Source: Tanypteryx hageni
Taxonomy: Eukaryota; Arthropoda; Insecta; Odonata; Petaluridae
Direction: 5' to 3'
DNA: 64,000 nt
Assembly (NCBI GenBank): GCA_028673005.1
Contig: CM054118.1
Location: forward strand, 92,852,858 to 92,916,857
Under the pieces are notes generated by a model. It was given only the letters and a program-made list of their open reading frames with translations, was not told the DNA's origin and searched no databases. Positions 1 to 11,057 of this stretch are shown piece after piece (within the stretch, counting starts at the first letter, position 1; the number at the start of each line of letters is the position of its first letter). Position numbers and translations under genes: made by a program.

Positions 1-599
1 ACCCCTCGAACACACGCTGATTCCTACCGGTTATACCGACATTAATGGGCACTTTATAAGGAACCTTCAACCAATGTTTTAAAAAATGACCGTTTAACAG
101 GTTGGTTTTCTCTACGCTATCATGAATAAGAGCACCCGAGTCATTTCGCAAGGTAGGTATGGTGGGGCTTATTCTCTGACGCCTAAGCGCACTCATAACT
201 TGCTTATTGTACCAACGTGGCTCTTTATTGTCGACCTTCAATTTAATTGGAATGTACTTATCGATGCCTTCTAGCATTATATCCTTGAATAGTGTCCATG
301 ACGACTCAGCACCTGATCGTTCGGTCATATCACGGAAGCCAGGTAGTATTTCACATAGGCGCGTCCTGAAGTTAGAAAAGTCTGCCTTAGCAAATATATA
401 AAACTTTCTTTTAGGCTTAAGGTGCCTCTTGATTTTCATCTTACACTGCACATACGGCCAGATGATCACTTATTCCATCTTCAATGGTGACTTTGTTTAT
501 TCTTTCTGGGACGTTAGTTGCTAATAAATCTAATATGTTTCCCGATCGCGTTGGCTTTCTGAAAAGAGAGAGTGCTCGCAGAATGTTTCGATTAATGCC

Positions 600-1475
600 T
601 CACAGGATTCGCGTAGATTCGAAACATAGGTTTACCCAATCAATTGAGGGTCCTTTAACCTTGATGATGGCTACTTGGTAACCAAAATACGTATCGACTT
701 TTATCCGGTTTTTATCCAGCTTTTTACTCCGTTTTTTATTCAGGTTTTTATCCAAATTGATTGGATCTGGAGATTTTCCTTCGCTTACAATTGAGGGTAA
801 GTTAAAGTCACCACCGGCTATAACGATTCCTCCTGATAGTTGCTTCTTGAGATTTAAAATACAATCTACACCAGCGTTAGGTGGCCTGTAAAACGAGCAT
901 AAGAACACCTTTTTGGAGCCATCTTTACCTATGCGGCACCAAACACTCTCGATATCCTCGTCACTTATCGGAATCTCACTGCTATCGTACTTATCGCTAA
1001 CCGCAATAAAAATCTCCCCGCCCGGTCTATTGCCCCGATCTTTTATATAGACACGATAGTCTCTAGGAAATATTTCCTGACTCTGAATCTCATCCGTTAA
1101 CCAACTTTCTGTGCCTATCACGACGTCGGCGTGCAGACTGCGAATAATATGCTCGAACTCAGCAATTTTCCTACGGATGCTGCGACAGTTCAGTACGACG
1201 ACGTTTAATTTCTCACTATCACTTCGCATACTAATCTCACCCTTGACTTTCTCTTCCACTCTAAAACTACATGCGCTCCCATCACAATCACTCCCACGAC
1301 TGTATGGCGTCGCATCAAAATTGGAATTGCGACCCGTCGCGCCCTTTACGGAACATGCTATCAATGACCTATCGCGAAATTGGTACTGCATGTTACGCTC
1401 GGAGTATGTTCTATCATTTGATAATCTTTTGGGATTCTTATCTTCTACAAACGCATCGATTATCCCCTGACCCAA
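600..1475 (-). pseudogene. LINE ORF2 N-terminal part: endonuclease (EEP) domain
   Basis: 291-codon open stretch encoding an apurinic-like endonuclease/exonuclease/phosphatase domain that would nick target DNA for reverse transcription. Visible motifs are LNCRSIRRKIAEFEHII near residue 93, the catalytic-glutamate block TESWLTDEI, FYRPPNA, and GGDFNLPSI with the conserved Asp-Phe-Asn. The HAD/SDH end of the domain is not seen; after GGDFNLP the frame runs into a Lys-rich stretch (NLNKKRSKKLDKNRIK). The first ~90 residues resemble no domain I know and may be untranslated leader. Called a pseudogene because it sits in a broken element. Confidence 0.75.
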
Positions 1476-1535
1476 AACTGACCTACACCCTGCCCTACTC
1501 TCTAGCCTAAAAAATCCCTACTGTGCTCGAGAATC

Positions 1536-1982
1536 CTACTCGCTACTCTCTGAGCCGATTCGGGCGTGTAGTGAACACCAGAATGATCCAGTGGTGCCAT
1601 GCACGATTCGATATTCGGTCATAGGTCGACGAATCCACCCCCGACAGAAATTCCGCAGCCTTCGGTTCAGACCTTCAACTCTACTCCAAACCTCAGAACC
1701 GCGGTCAATCCTAGGGACTATACTGCAGACAGTAAGCCGCACATCGAAACCCGACTCCTCTCGGACACGAGCAACTTCAGAAGCCAAGTCCTTAAAAGAA
1801 CTTAAAATCTCCTCGGACCCGCGCTTCGAGGCGTCTTTAGTCCCAACATGAGCCACCACCCGCAGCCGAGAGCAACCTGTCGCCGCTACCGATTCTCTCA
1901 ACGTGTTGGTCACTCGCGGCACCGTGTCCAACCGTGTCTCCTGATATACATCTGGAGAAGACCCGCTCCTCCCGACTGGCAC
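1536..1982 (-). pseudogene. LINE ORF1 fragment with SGNH-hydrolase (esterase)-like block
   Basis: 149-codon open stretch upstream of the endonuclease ORF on the same strand. It contains VVAHVGTKD, then a helix-rich stretch, then LTVCSIVPRID, RVEGLNRRLRNFC and a terminal WCSLHARIG region. This matches the second half of the SGNH-type esterase found in ORF1 of some CR1-group LINEs, where the usual motif is HVGTND; here Asn is replaced by Lys. The N-terminal GDS nucleophile block is not present, so the copy is 5'-truncated or decayed. No upstream ATG in frame; a stop lies just before the segment. Confidence 0.6.
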
Positions 1983-2159
1983 TGAATAACAGGGGTTCCA
2001 TCACACGCCGAACGTTAGAGCTACCAAAATCTACCCAACATGCCGGGAAAGAGGCCGTTTTCTCTAACTCAGCTGGTGTAGTACTCTATCCTCGACTCCT
2101 GCACATCCCGGGCCTAGCCAGAGGGACGGGTACGGGCCAATCCTATGGAATTCATTATG

Positions 2160-2830
2160 GGCTCGGGCCGGGCTTTAGGAATTACTGGATGTATCAGGAA
2201 TGTTTTAAAAATTTTCGGGCTTTGACGGGCCAAAAATATTTAATGTGCCAGAAATTATTCACGATTGAAGAAAATTTGCCTCCATATTTGCCTCAAAATC
2301 TTGGCCCGAAGAAAATGTCGATATTCTGTCCTCTGATGAGCTGTGCCGTTAAATGACCCAAGATTGTTGTTATTGAATACTCTTATCTTTTACTTTATTG
2401 TACTGTACATATTTGATTTTCCTTTTACTGCAGAAAAAATGTTCTTTCAAATCGAGATGTCCTTAATTTATAATATTATTCGAGTCCTAAGTTAGCCTCT
2501 ATAATTTTGTTTCGGATGTTTAAATGTCAAATGTACTGCACTCAATATTTATTAATAAACGTTATTTTCATTTACAATACTTTGATAATTTTAATTACTG
2601 CAGTTCTATACTGTTAGTTTGCCTAAGTAAAATACTAAATACAAACTAATATTAATTCATTATCCATAATCTACTTGAATAAAAATGAATGTTTGGTCAA
2701 TAAAGAGAAAGAAAATGACTGATGATAAACAATCAATATAAAAACACTGGAATTAAAAACATGAGAAATAAATATATTAGGTCTAAATATTTGAGTCCCC
2801 GTTTTTTCTGTTTCCGCAAGAAGTTCATAA
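2160..2830. other. AT-rich spacer, nothing recognised
   Basis: Low-complexity AT-rich sequence between the CR1-like element and the plus-strand LINE tail. I see no coding region, RNA gene or clear inverted repeat in it. Confidence 0.5.
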
Positions 2831-2834
2831 AATG

Positions 2835-3265
2835 CTATGTGTAGAGTATAGCTCTGTACGGGGCAGAAACATGGACGCTAAGGAAAAATGACATCAAATA
2901 CTTGGAAACTTTTAAATGTGTAAATGTGGTCTTGGAGGAGAATGCTGAAGATAAAATGGACAGATAGGATGAAAAACGATGAAGTGCTACGAAGTGTAGG
3001 AGAAAGACGAATGTTTATACAGACTATTAGAAAGAGGAAGGGAAACTGGGTTGGGCATTATCTGAGTAGAGAGAGTATGATTAAAGATGTGTTAGAAGGA
3101 AAACTAGATGGGAAAAGGGAAAGAGGTAGGAAAAGGTTTCAGCTGATAGACGATTTGAAAGGGAAAGAGAGTTATCAAGATATGAAAAGGACAGCGGAAT
3201 TTAGGAGTATATGGAGAACCAGGTTTCACCAAGAATAATCACGGGCCTGTCTACGGACAGACTAC
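2835..3265 (+). mobile_element. RTE-like LINE 3' end fragment
   Basis: Plus-strand copy of the extreme C-terminus and 3' end of the same LINE family found on the minus strand at 3922-6890. It encodes ALYGAETWTLRKND followed, after a small frame break, by WWRR-like MLKIKWTDRMKNDEVLR and VGHYLSRESMIKDVLEGKL. Reading ends at the stop after RTRFHQE near 3238. The shared 3' tail (CCTGTCTACGGACAGACTA) is at 3246-3266. It is severely 5'-truncated. It faces the minus-strand copy tail to tail, with a Penelope-like fragment between them. Confidence 0.8.
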
Positions 3266-3269
3266 CTAT

Positions 3270-3428
3270 GATGATCAATTTGAGTTAAAGGCTTTCGCAG
3301 CGTTGCTGAATGCTGGTGGAGGTTTTCGGGTTTTGCTGCGTTGGCGGCATTTCTAGCTCTCCACTTCGCAGACATTGCAGTCTGCATCTTCAGGAGATGA
3401 AGTGAGATCCGATGGTAGGGATCTGCTA
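3270..3428. repeat. Penelope-terminus-like repeat piece
   Basis: Contains a stretch around 3360-3410 with GCAGACATTGCAGTCTGC next to CATCTTCAGGAG. This resembles the palindromic ends I associate with Penelope-like elements. No coding potential. The family call is an inference from style only. Confidence 0.35.
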
Positions 3429-3925
3429 TGATGATGATGATATAAATTGATGGCAACAAGTTGAGGGGATAAGGAAGCTCAGTGAGCACTCACCAATAAG
3501 ATCACTTCAGGTTGGCGAGCTGCTGGGAGTGTCGAAGTGACGCACGTAAAACGAACACAGAAACACGGAAGCTTTCGGGGACGATCCCTTCGTCAGCACA
3601 GGAGAGGGACAACTGATGATGGTGACACTAGGTGGAGGCATGGGTGTGTAAGGGTAGTGCGGAAAGGTCGGGGATTGGAGGATATGGAGGGGGTTGGGGA
3701 ATGGCAGAAAGTGAGTGAAATGCTAGCGAAGGTTGAGGCCAGGGGGTGTGAAGGAGTTTAAAAGATTGATATGTGCAAGTTCCAACCGACGGATTTGGGG
3801 AGCTGAAGCATTATCGGGGAGAGCGCGAATGGCCCTCACCGTGAAGCAATCATTAAATGAGTGCTCACTGTGCTTCATTATCCCAACAACTTGTTGTCAT
3901 CAATTTATATCATCATCATCATAGG
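3429..3925. mobile_element. Short Penelope-derived element with inverted ends
   Basis: The left arm at 3429-3490 (ATATAAATTGATGGCAACAA, then AAGGAAGCTCAGTGAGCACT) is repeated inverted at 3858-3925. The interior holds the GTGTCGAAG...CGTAAAACGAACACAG block and the CTTTCGGGGACGATCCCTTC/GTCAGCACAGG block, both seen at the ends of the larger Penelope-like element at 13.5-16.3 kb. There is no reverse transcriptase. It is therefore a terminal-repeat derivative of that family. Confidence 0.65.
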
Positions 3926-3951
3926 TAGTCTGTCCGTAGACAGCTCCGTGA

Positions 3952-4221
3952 TTATTCTTGGTTAAACCTGGTTCTCCATATACTCCTATTTTCCGCTGTC
4001 CTCTTCATATTTTGATAACTCTCTTTCCCTTTCAAATCGTCTATCAGCTGAAACCTTTTCCTACCTCTTTCCCTTTTCCCATATAGTTTTCCTTCTAACA
4101 CATCTTTAATCATACTCTCTTTCCTCAGGTAATGTCCAACCCAGTTTGCCTTCCTCTTTCTGATAGTCTGTATAATCATTCGCTTCTCTCCTATTCTTCG
4201 TAGCACTTCATCGTTTTTCAT
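3952..4221 (-). pseudogene. RTE-like LINE C-terminal domain
   Basis: 89-codon stretch NDEVLRRIGEKRM..., KANWVGHYLRKESM, KRERGRKRFQLIDDL, SIWRTRFNQE. This is the conserved C-terminal tail of this LINE type, ending at the element stop codon close to the 3' end. The same tail appears at 2924-3238 (plus) and 29265-29534 (minus). Confidence 0.75.
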
Positions 4222-4562
4222 CCTATCTGTTCATTTTCTCTTCGGCATTCTCCTCCAAGTCCACATTTCAAAGCTTTCCAAGTATTTCATGTCATTTTTC
4301 CTCAACGTCCATGTTTCTGCCCTATACAGAGCTATACTCCATACATAGCATAGAACTTCTTGCGGATATATTCCCTTATATTCCCTGTAAGTAGGTGTTT
4401 CTTTCTTCTGAAAGCCGATTTTGCTTTTCCTATTCTAGTTCTGATCTCATCCGTACATTTTGCTTCTCGTGTTATGATGCTTCCAAGGTATTTATATTTT
4501 GAAACTTGTTCTAAAGGCTTTCCTCCAATACTTATGTTCAGATTCTCTTCTTTTCCCGATAT

Positions 4563-5294
4563 TCAAACGAACTTGGATTTTTCTGTATTTATCTCCATAA
4601 ATTTTCTACCTGTTATTACTAGTCTATTTATCATTTTCTGGAGTTCCTCTTCCTTTCTTGCTAGAAGTACTTGATCATCCCTGTATTTTACTGTTCTTAT
4701 AATCCTTCCTCCAATTTTGAAATCTCCTGTGCCTTCTAACGCTTCTTGTATTAGACTTTCTCCATATATATTAGATAAGGTTGGCGATAGAGAGCAGTCC
4801 TGTTTTATTCCTCTACCGATATTTACTCCGCAGGTGACCGCATTCTCCAACCTGACCTTTACAACTTGATTCACATATAGATTCCTGATCAGTCTCCTGT
4901 CTTTCCAGTCTACACCTATATCCTTTAATATCTTCATCAACTTTACCCAATTTACTCTATCAAAGGCCTTCTGCCAGTCTACGAAACATGCGCAGATATC
5001 TTGACTGTACTCTATTGCCCTTTCTGATATGATTCTAACTATTCCTATAGCATCTCTAGTTCCTCGTTTTTTTCTGAAACCGAATTGATCTTCCCCTATT
5101 ATTTCTTCTGCCTTTTTCTCCAGCCTTTTTTTAAGAATCCTCGTTATGATCTTCGATGTGTGTGACAGAAGGCTTATCGTTCTGTAATCTTTACACTGCA
5201 TTGCCTTTGGCTTCTTCTTTAGAGGGATCATTGTTACTTCTAGGAAATCCCGAGGCCACTCTCCCGTGTCGTAAATCTTATTAATTAATTTCAT
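4563..5294 (-). pseudogene. RTE-like reverse transcriptase domain
   Basis: 243-codon open stretch with fingers and palm of a LINE reverse transcriptase: MIPLKKKPKAMQCKDYRTIS, FGFRKKRGTRDAI, CFVDWQKAFDRVNW (motif A with catalytic Asp), GIKQDCSLSPTLSNIY (family consensus GVRQGCPLSP) and VKYRDDQVLLA at the YADD box. The box reads YRDD instead of YADD. The frame ends at an in-frame stop just after INTEKSKFV; the downstream thumb is in other frames. The upstream fragment at 5318-5656 (KKAIVELKKGKATGSNGIPTE) supplies the RT1 motif. Confidence 0.8.
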
Positions 5295-5884
5295 GATCGC
5301 TTTTAGTCCTTTTGATCCTATGACTTAAGTATCTCAGTCGGTATTCCATTGCTGCCCGTGGCTTTCCCCTTCTTTAGTTCCACTATCGCTTTTTTTACTT
5401 CGCTCTCCATAATATTTGGTCCTAAGTTGTCTTCTTCAATGTTTTCTTCATCTTCCAGTTCTATTTTTGCCGCTCCTGCCTGTTTGCTGTATAATTCCTT
5501 AATGTATTCTTCCCATACCTGTGCTACATCCTTTGTTTCTGAGACTATCTTCCCATCCGTATTCATAATTCCCATACCATGAATTCCATTAGATTTCTTA
5601 TCTTCTAATTCGAGTGCTCTAGTGTACATCATATCGTACCGTCCTAACTTCTCCATTTGTTCTATTTCATCACATTTTCCTTTTATCTAATTTTCTCTAG
5701 CATCTGTTACCCTTCTCAACTCATCGTTTATATGCCTATAGTTGGCTCTACCTTCTTCAGTGTTAACGTTTTTTCATTTTCGTCTCTCATTCATTTTCTC
5801 CAGCATTTCCTTAGTGATCCATGTTTTTCTGATTTTCTTCTCTTGTTTTCAATCTCTTTATCCAAGGTTTTCTTGATACTGGTT

Positions 5885-6889
5885 TTAATTTCTTCCCATT
5901 CCATAGTCTTTGGTTTGTTTTCCAATTTTCTTAGGAAATCTTACAACTTCATGCTGACTACATCCTGCCTTTCTTTCAGTTTTTCTAGGTCCCAGGTCTG
6001 TCTTTCTCTTCTCGTTTTTCTTATATTGTTTGAGCTTTGTACTCACTTCAAGTATTAGAAGGCTGTGATCTGAATCAATGTCCGCTCCTTGAAATGCCTT
6101 GGCGTTCTTTATGCTGTTCCTGAATCTTTGTTTTACAAGGATGTATTCTATTTGGAATCTCATTCTATCTCCTGGGCTTTTCCATGCGTATAACCTTCGT
6201 TTATGGTTTTTGAACCATGTATTATTCACTACAAGGTCATTATTGATGCAGAATTCTACGAGTTTCTCCCCTCCTCGATTTCTCTTCCCAAGTCCGTATT
6301 GCCCGACAACATTTTCTTCCTGTCCTTCTCCGACTATGCTTTTCCAATCTCCCATTATTATGCAGTTTACCTTTCCTCTTCCGTCTTCTTCGTAAATTTC
6401 ATTAATTTGCTCATAGATCTCATCTATTTCTTCATCGTCATGAGCTGACGTTGGCATATATACCTGGATTATCAGTATGTCCACTGGGACTGCTTTTAGT
6501 TTTATTGCCATCAGTCTATCGTTCGTTGCTATTATCTTTGTCACGCTTTTCATCATATCTTTCCTGAGTACCAGAGCTACTCCCCTTTCCCCACTATTTC
6601 CTCCAGAATAAACTACCGTGAATTCTTCCGAGTCGAACTGTCCTTCTCCCTCCCATCTAGTTTCGCTTAGCCCTATAATGTCAACTCTATTTTTTCTCAT
6701 TTCTTCTTTCAAGTTCTCTAGCTTTCCTGCCTTTCTCATAGTTCTTACGTTCCAAGTCCCTATTCGTAATTTACTTTCGACAAATGTTTTCCTCAAGGCA
6801 GTCCCCGCCCGGAGATCCGATTGGGGGACTATTTTACCTCCGGATCGTTTTATTTCGAGAGAACTCATATTGTCCGACCATATAATCAT
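5885..6889 (-). pseudogene. RTE-like endonuclease domain
   Basis: 334-codon open stretch with the motif series of an apurinic-type endonuclease: RIGTWNVRTM, IIGLSETRW (catalytic Glu), VYMPTSAHD, CIIMGDWKS (family consensus GDFN, here GDWK), LVVNNTWF, DRMRFQIEYILV (family consensus QIDYI; Asp replaced by Glu) and DIDSDHSLL (catalytic SDH). The changes in GDFN and QIDYI suggest reduced or lost nuclease activity. The C-terminus passes into a Lys-rich linker that is frame-shifted relative to the next part at about 5660-5885. Confidence 0.8.
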
Positions 6890-6954
6890 AATTTATATAT
6901 ATATATAATATATATATTTATAAATGCTTACGGAAGAGGAAAAATAAATGGGTT

Positions 6955-7149
6955 AAATGGATGGCAACAAGTTGTTGGGATAAGGAAGCCCAGTGAGCAC
7001 TCACCAATAAGATGACTTCAAGTTGCGAGTTGATGGGTATGTAACACACGTAAAATACACACAAAAAACACGGAAACTTTCGGAGGTGATCCCTTCGTCA
7101 GCAAAAGAGAGAGAGAGAGACAATCATACATACATACATACACACACAC

Positions 7150-7204
<55 letters not shown>

Positions 7205-7286
7205 GATATGGCAACATGTTGTTGGGGTAAGGAGGCCCAGTGAACCCTTACCGATAGAGAGATCCTCTGGGGTGTCGGAGAAAGAC
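6955..7286 (+). mobile_element. Penelope-derived terminal fragment, left part
   Basis: Carries the family end sequence (GGCAACAAGTTGTTGGGATA, AAGCCCAGTGAGCACTCACC), the CTTTCGGAGGTGATCCCTTC/GTCAGC block and an (AG)/(CA)/(TA) tract. A second copy of the end follows at 7208-7286. That second copy is interrupted by a hAT transposon, and the sequence resumes at 11058. Confidence 0.65.
7149..7203. repeat. (TA)n microsatellite
   Basis: Pure TA tract preceded by CA and TACA runs, inside a Penelope-derived fragment. Confidence 0.95.
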
Positions 7287-8612
7287 ATTTAAACCAGGGT
7301 ATCGAACCGGAATCGAACCGAAAACTCGAACCGAAAAAAAAATATTTTTGTCCGGAGTGGAACCGAACCCAAACCGAAAAAAATAATTCTGAACCCAAAC
7401 CGAAACGGAAAACCGTTATTTATTTCGTTCCTCTTTTTCGCTTTGCATAAATTTTATAAACTCTCATTCCTTCTCCATGTTAATTATACCCGCCTTTCGC
7501 CAGTCTTTCCTTACTAGCTGTAGAACTAGGATTGTTATGTTTCTATGCTAATGGCGCATTCACTATCGTTTGTTACAGGCTGGCACTTTTTGTATATATT
7601 ATTATTGTTATTATACTCGGCGTTGCCCGGGAAATTACGCGTAAATGTTTTAAATAATTATATTCAAATTACTCGGTTTTGTCTTTGTTTTGAATTTCAT
7701 GCTGCTCTGGATGTTACCATTATTTTAAAGATTGATTTCTTTTGACCTAAACATTGTCTTTTTATTCAAGGATTTAGACTGTTGACGTTTCGGTTTCTAG
7801 GGTGCTTAAAATTTTCGATCACTTTATGACCTGACTTCCGATTTTATCTAATTGAAATCGAACTTGTGCCTGTAGAATGGAAGGTAAACATGCACCTTTC
7901 TCTTCCATTGCATATAAAAGTAAATCATGCCAAGTTTGGTCGTTGTGGTCCGTTTTCGGATAAATAAAGATACAAATTTTTGCTTACTCCAAAAAACTTA
8001 GCCGATTGAACGTTACTTCGTATAATATTTCTAAAATCTTCAAAATTCTATGTAATTGGAACTTTTGTTGTGCGTAAAGCTTCATTTATTATTTGCAACA
8101 CATATGTGGCTAAACCCTGTAAGTTGTGTTTATTGTACTTAACGATTTTATGTAGGTAACTTAAAGCTTAACTTATATCTAGGCTTGGTAGGATTCGACA
8201 TTTATTATTTTTGAAAATCGATGATTAAAATCGACGTTTATTTTCCTGAGAGATTTTCGACAAATATCGACGCTTCAGATTACTGCTTAAATACGGGGCT
8301 GGCAGCTTTCGGCCTTTCAATTCGATGATTTGAATTTACTTTTTACATCGAAATTCTAAGTTCTTCGAAAATTGAATCGTTTTGGTTCTACATGGCGATA
8401 AATTTGTACTATTCACTTTCAAAACATAAAAAGTATATTTAATCGTTAATTTGATCTTTTACTAATTAAATCGTAACTTTAAACCAAGAAAATAACATTT
8501 GAGCCGGCCACGAAATTTCGCGGACGTTTATTGGATTTGTGACAAAATGTCCATAAACTAAGTATACTACGAATCTAAATCCGGTGCACAACGTGTTAAT
8601 GCGACATGCAAC

Positions 8613-8615
<3 letters not shown>

Positions 8616-8679
<64 letters not shown>
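8616..8679. repeat. (TA)n microsatellite
   Basis: Uninterrupted TA tract followed by a short ACATACATAC stretch. Confidence 0.95.
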
Positions 8680-8685
<6 letters not shown>

Positions 8686-9029
8686 CATACAATTATATAA
8701 GAATATTTTCAGTTGAAAGCTTACCTCTTTAAGTAAAAAGAAATAGCTAGTGCAGAAAAAAGTTTACTGTGCTAACACAAAACTATATTTTTTGTTATTG
8801 TATTTTCACTTCTTTTCTTAAAAATTTTGCCAAACGTGATTATTTCGGCAACCAACCTATATGCAAAAACATATTAATAGTTAATTCACGCCTCTTACTA
8901 ACTAAATCTTGATGATTAAACCAAATTAGCACCTTGCATATCGGTCACGAGAATATTATAGTTGGTTTACTGCAGTAACAACAACAAAAACAACACACCT
9001 TGACGCTTTCCCTTGCGGGGTAAGCCATG

Positions 9030-9545
9030 CCATATGTCTGCCAATTACCAACCCATCACCACATGCTTCCTCCACACACTTCTATCCTTGCACACTTCTT
9101 TTGCTTCACTTACACTCATACACTGAGTCACACATTTCCTTTTATTTCTCATACTTTTCACGTCCCTTTTTCTCAGAGTCTCACTAACCACATCCAACCA
9201 AGTCTTGCGCAGTCTGCCTCTCCCTCTCTCGCCATTCACTCTTCCTTCATATATTCGTTTGGTGATTCTACTCTCCTCCATTCTTTCTACATGTCCGAAC
9301 CACCTCAGCAGACCTCTCTCATACAGATCTGTTACACTAGCTTTCATATCACATTCGTTCATCACCCAATTATTCCTTACTTTGTCCCTCCTAGATTTTC
9401 CACAAACTCTTCTCATGTATCCCATCTCAACCGCAGTCAAACTACTTTTATGCTTCTCCTGACACACCCATGTTTCACTGCCATACAGCAAGGTAGGCAT
9501 TAAAACACTCTTGTATACAGTAAAACTTAGTATATTTTTATTCTC
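9030..9545 (-). mobile_element. LINE 3'-end fragment (reverse-transcriptase C-terminus)
   Basis: Minus-strand open stretch reading LSFTVYKSVLMPTLLYGSET, then YMRRVCGK, NNWVMNECDM, LLRWFGHVERMEESRITKRI and GERGRGRLRKTWLDVV. This is the conserved tail of an RTE-type or related LINE, a different family from the 3.9-kb copy. Everything upstream of LLYGSET is missing, so it is a typical 5'-truncated copy. It sits inside the nested hAT element. Confidence 0.75.
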
Positions 9546-10160
9546 AAATATCGTAAGCTGGTATTTCCAAATCTAGATATTTTTAATTTCGTATAATTCT
9601 TATCGTGTCGTTGACAAATATATTATATCGCGAATGTAGATAGTAAATTAGGATTTACCTCTTTAAATTGTATAATGAAAACTATAAAGCGATTAATTAT
9701 GAAATTCGAGCAATATGATGTTGCTTTTGCCGAGAAACATTCTTTAAAAAATAATTTGCGAGGTCAGTGTAAAATATTTTAGACTTTCGTTTATGCCAAT
9801 TAAGGAAAAACATTAACGATATAATTATTACAATAATATTTAAGACGTAAAAAAAGCTATGTAATACTTTGTATCATTTGGTATATTTCATCACTGCACT
9901 ACATATTCTCTTTATTTAACATAAAATATATAGTGGGAAAAATTATACTTTATTACTGAGCGCTCGAACAACAGTGTGAGTATTTCAAAAACACGCATAT
10001 TTGAGTGTAAGGAAATACCCCTCTTTCAGTCCCACTGTTAATGCTAAGCCCAGAAAAGGAACGAAATCGCAGGCAGAAAATAATACTGCGAAAAAAGTAA
10101 ACAGAAACGACTTTAATATTATAATTCAGAATAGGTTTTCAGACGTATACTTTTCCATCT
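9546..10160. other. AT-rich interior of nested hAT element, nothing recognised
   Basis: No coding region, RNA gene or internal repeat that I can support. It is presumably filler of the element at 8180-10271. Confidence 0.4.
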
Positions 10161-11057
10161 TGTTGGAAAATCGACGCTTATCGACGACTATTCCTTTTCG
10201 TGGATTTTGAAATTAAAAAAAATCGACATTTATCGAAGTTTTTCGATTTAAATCGCATCCTACCAAGCTTACTTATATCCCTTTCAATGCATACTGGGGC
10301 AAATAACTATCAAATCAATTTCGCTTCAAAATTCACATTTGTTCTCGAGACAATTTCTCTCAAAAATCTGCTCATATATCGTGCTTCCAAAAATCTAAAT
10401 TTCAGAAAAGATCTAGTACATTTTTAGAGCACCTTATTACATTACGTAACATTTAAAAAATGTTCAATAAAATTCTAAAGGATTATAAAATGACATATAA
10501 ATAAATGATTAATTTATTTTATACGCAAAAGGAACGAATATTGTAGTTGTAAAATCAAACCAATGTTGACTTTTGAAAGCATAAAAACGGTTTTGCATCA
10601 AATTATAGACTATAAAATAAATAACGTTTTAAATAGTTTTATACGCACTAAAAGGAAAGAATGATATTTAAATTCCTATAACATTGTATTAGAAGGAGTC
10701 GTATAAAAGGAGCCGTTTACAAATGGAATAATAAAAAATGTAAGAAGGGAAGGGAAGTTTTACTGTTCGTTACATGGTGGGAGGGGGCGTTAGCGCGATG
10801 TTACGTGCGGACATCTACTTTTATCTTCTTGGCTTGTAATAGTGAAGACATATTTGGTTTAAATAAAAATAATATTAATTAATAAAGATTATTTTGGAAT
10901 TCTCTTGAAATTTACCCCAAAAAATTCAGTCAGAGCGAAATAACCGGTTGGAACCGGTTCAATGGTGGTTGCTGGAGCGAAACCGGAATAGGACCGAATT
11001 TTTTTGTTTTGTGTGAACCGGAGCAAAACTATTTCGGTTCTATGCTCTGATTTAAAC

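Larger units (their letters stand above)
1..1990 (-). mobile_element. CR1-like non-LTR retrotransposon, cut by the window edge
   Basis: Minus-strand LINE read from about 1990 down to 1. In order it shows an ORF1 piece with an SGNH-hydrolase-like block, an endonuclease domain, and the linker that precedes the reverse transcriptase. The linker is visible at about 190-430, with YIPIKLK followed by EPRWYNKQVMSALR, which is typical of the CR1/L2 group. The reverse transcriptase would lie to the left of base 1. Only about 60 bp separate the ORF1 block from the endonuclease ORF, so this looks like one element. CR1 group is my call from motif style; an exact clade would need alignment. Confidence 0.75.
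3922..6890 (-). mobile_element. RTE-like non-LTR retrotransposon, nearly full length, defective (copy 1)
   Basis: Minus-strand LINE whose products read, 5' to 3', as endonuclease (5885-6889), linker (5318-5656), reverse transcriptase (4563-5294) and C-terminal domain (3952-4221). Style (GTWNVRTM, LSETRW, GIKQDCSLSP, VGHYLRKESM) fits the RTE-type ORF often annotated as craniofacial development protein 2-like. Several frameshifts and stops interrupt it. The 5' end runs into TA-rich sequence at about 6895. A second copy at 29.2-31.6 kb is nearly identical and shares its lesions. Confidence 0.8.
8180..10271. mobile_element. Second hAT-like element nested in the first
   Basis: The ends are TAGGCTTGGTAGGATTCGA (8180) and, on the other strand, TAAGCTTGGTAGGATGCGA (ending 10271). 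They are flanked by a perfect 8-bp duplication, CTTATATC, at 8172-8179 and 10272-10279. Subterminal ATCGAC/TCGATTT motifs repeat at both ends (8195-8280, 10160-10255). No transposase is visible. The interior carries a LINE fragment and a TA tract. hAT is inferred from duplication length and the TAG start. Confidence 0.75.
7295..11049. mobile_element. Non-autonomous hAT transposon with nested insertions
   Basis: The ends are CAGGGTATCGAACCG (7295) and, on the other strand, CAGAGCATAGAACCG (ending 11049). They are flanked by a perfect 8-bp duplication, ATTTAAAC, at 7287-7294 and 11050-11057. 8-bp duplications and CAG-starting ends are hallmarks of the hAT superfamily. Subterminal AACCG-rich repeats lie at 7300-7430 and 10930-11040. 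I see no transposase. Without the inner element (8180-10271) it would be about 1.66 kb. It splits a Penelope-type repeat end, whose two halves (to 7286, from 11058) rejoin in order. Confidence 0.85.

Noticed and set aside
1111..1510. Plus-strand open frames
   Set aside because: Antisense shadows of the CR1-like endonuclease ORF.
7018..7398. Open frame of 126 codons with an Ile-Tyr run
   Set aside because: It crosses a (TA)n tract and repeat ends; the poly-IY part is a translation of the microsatellite. The same applies near 8466, 11091, 13376, 16015 and 16225.
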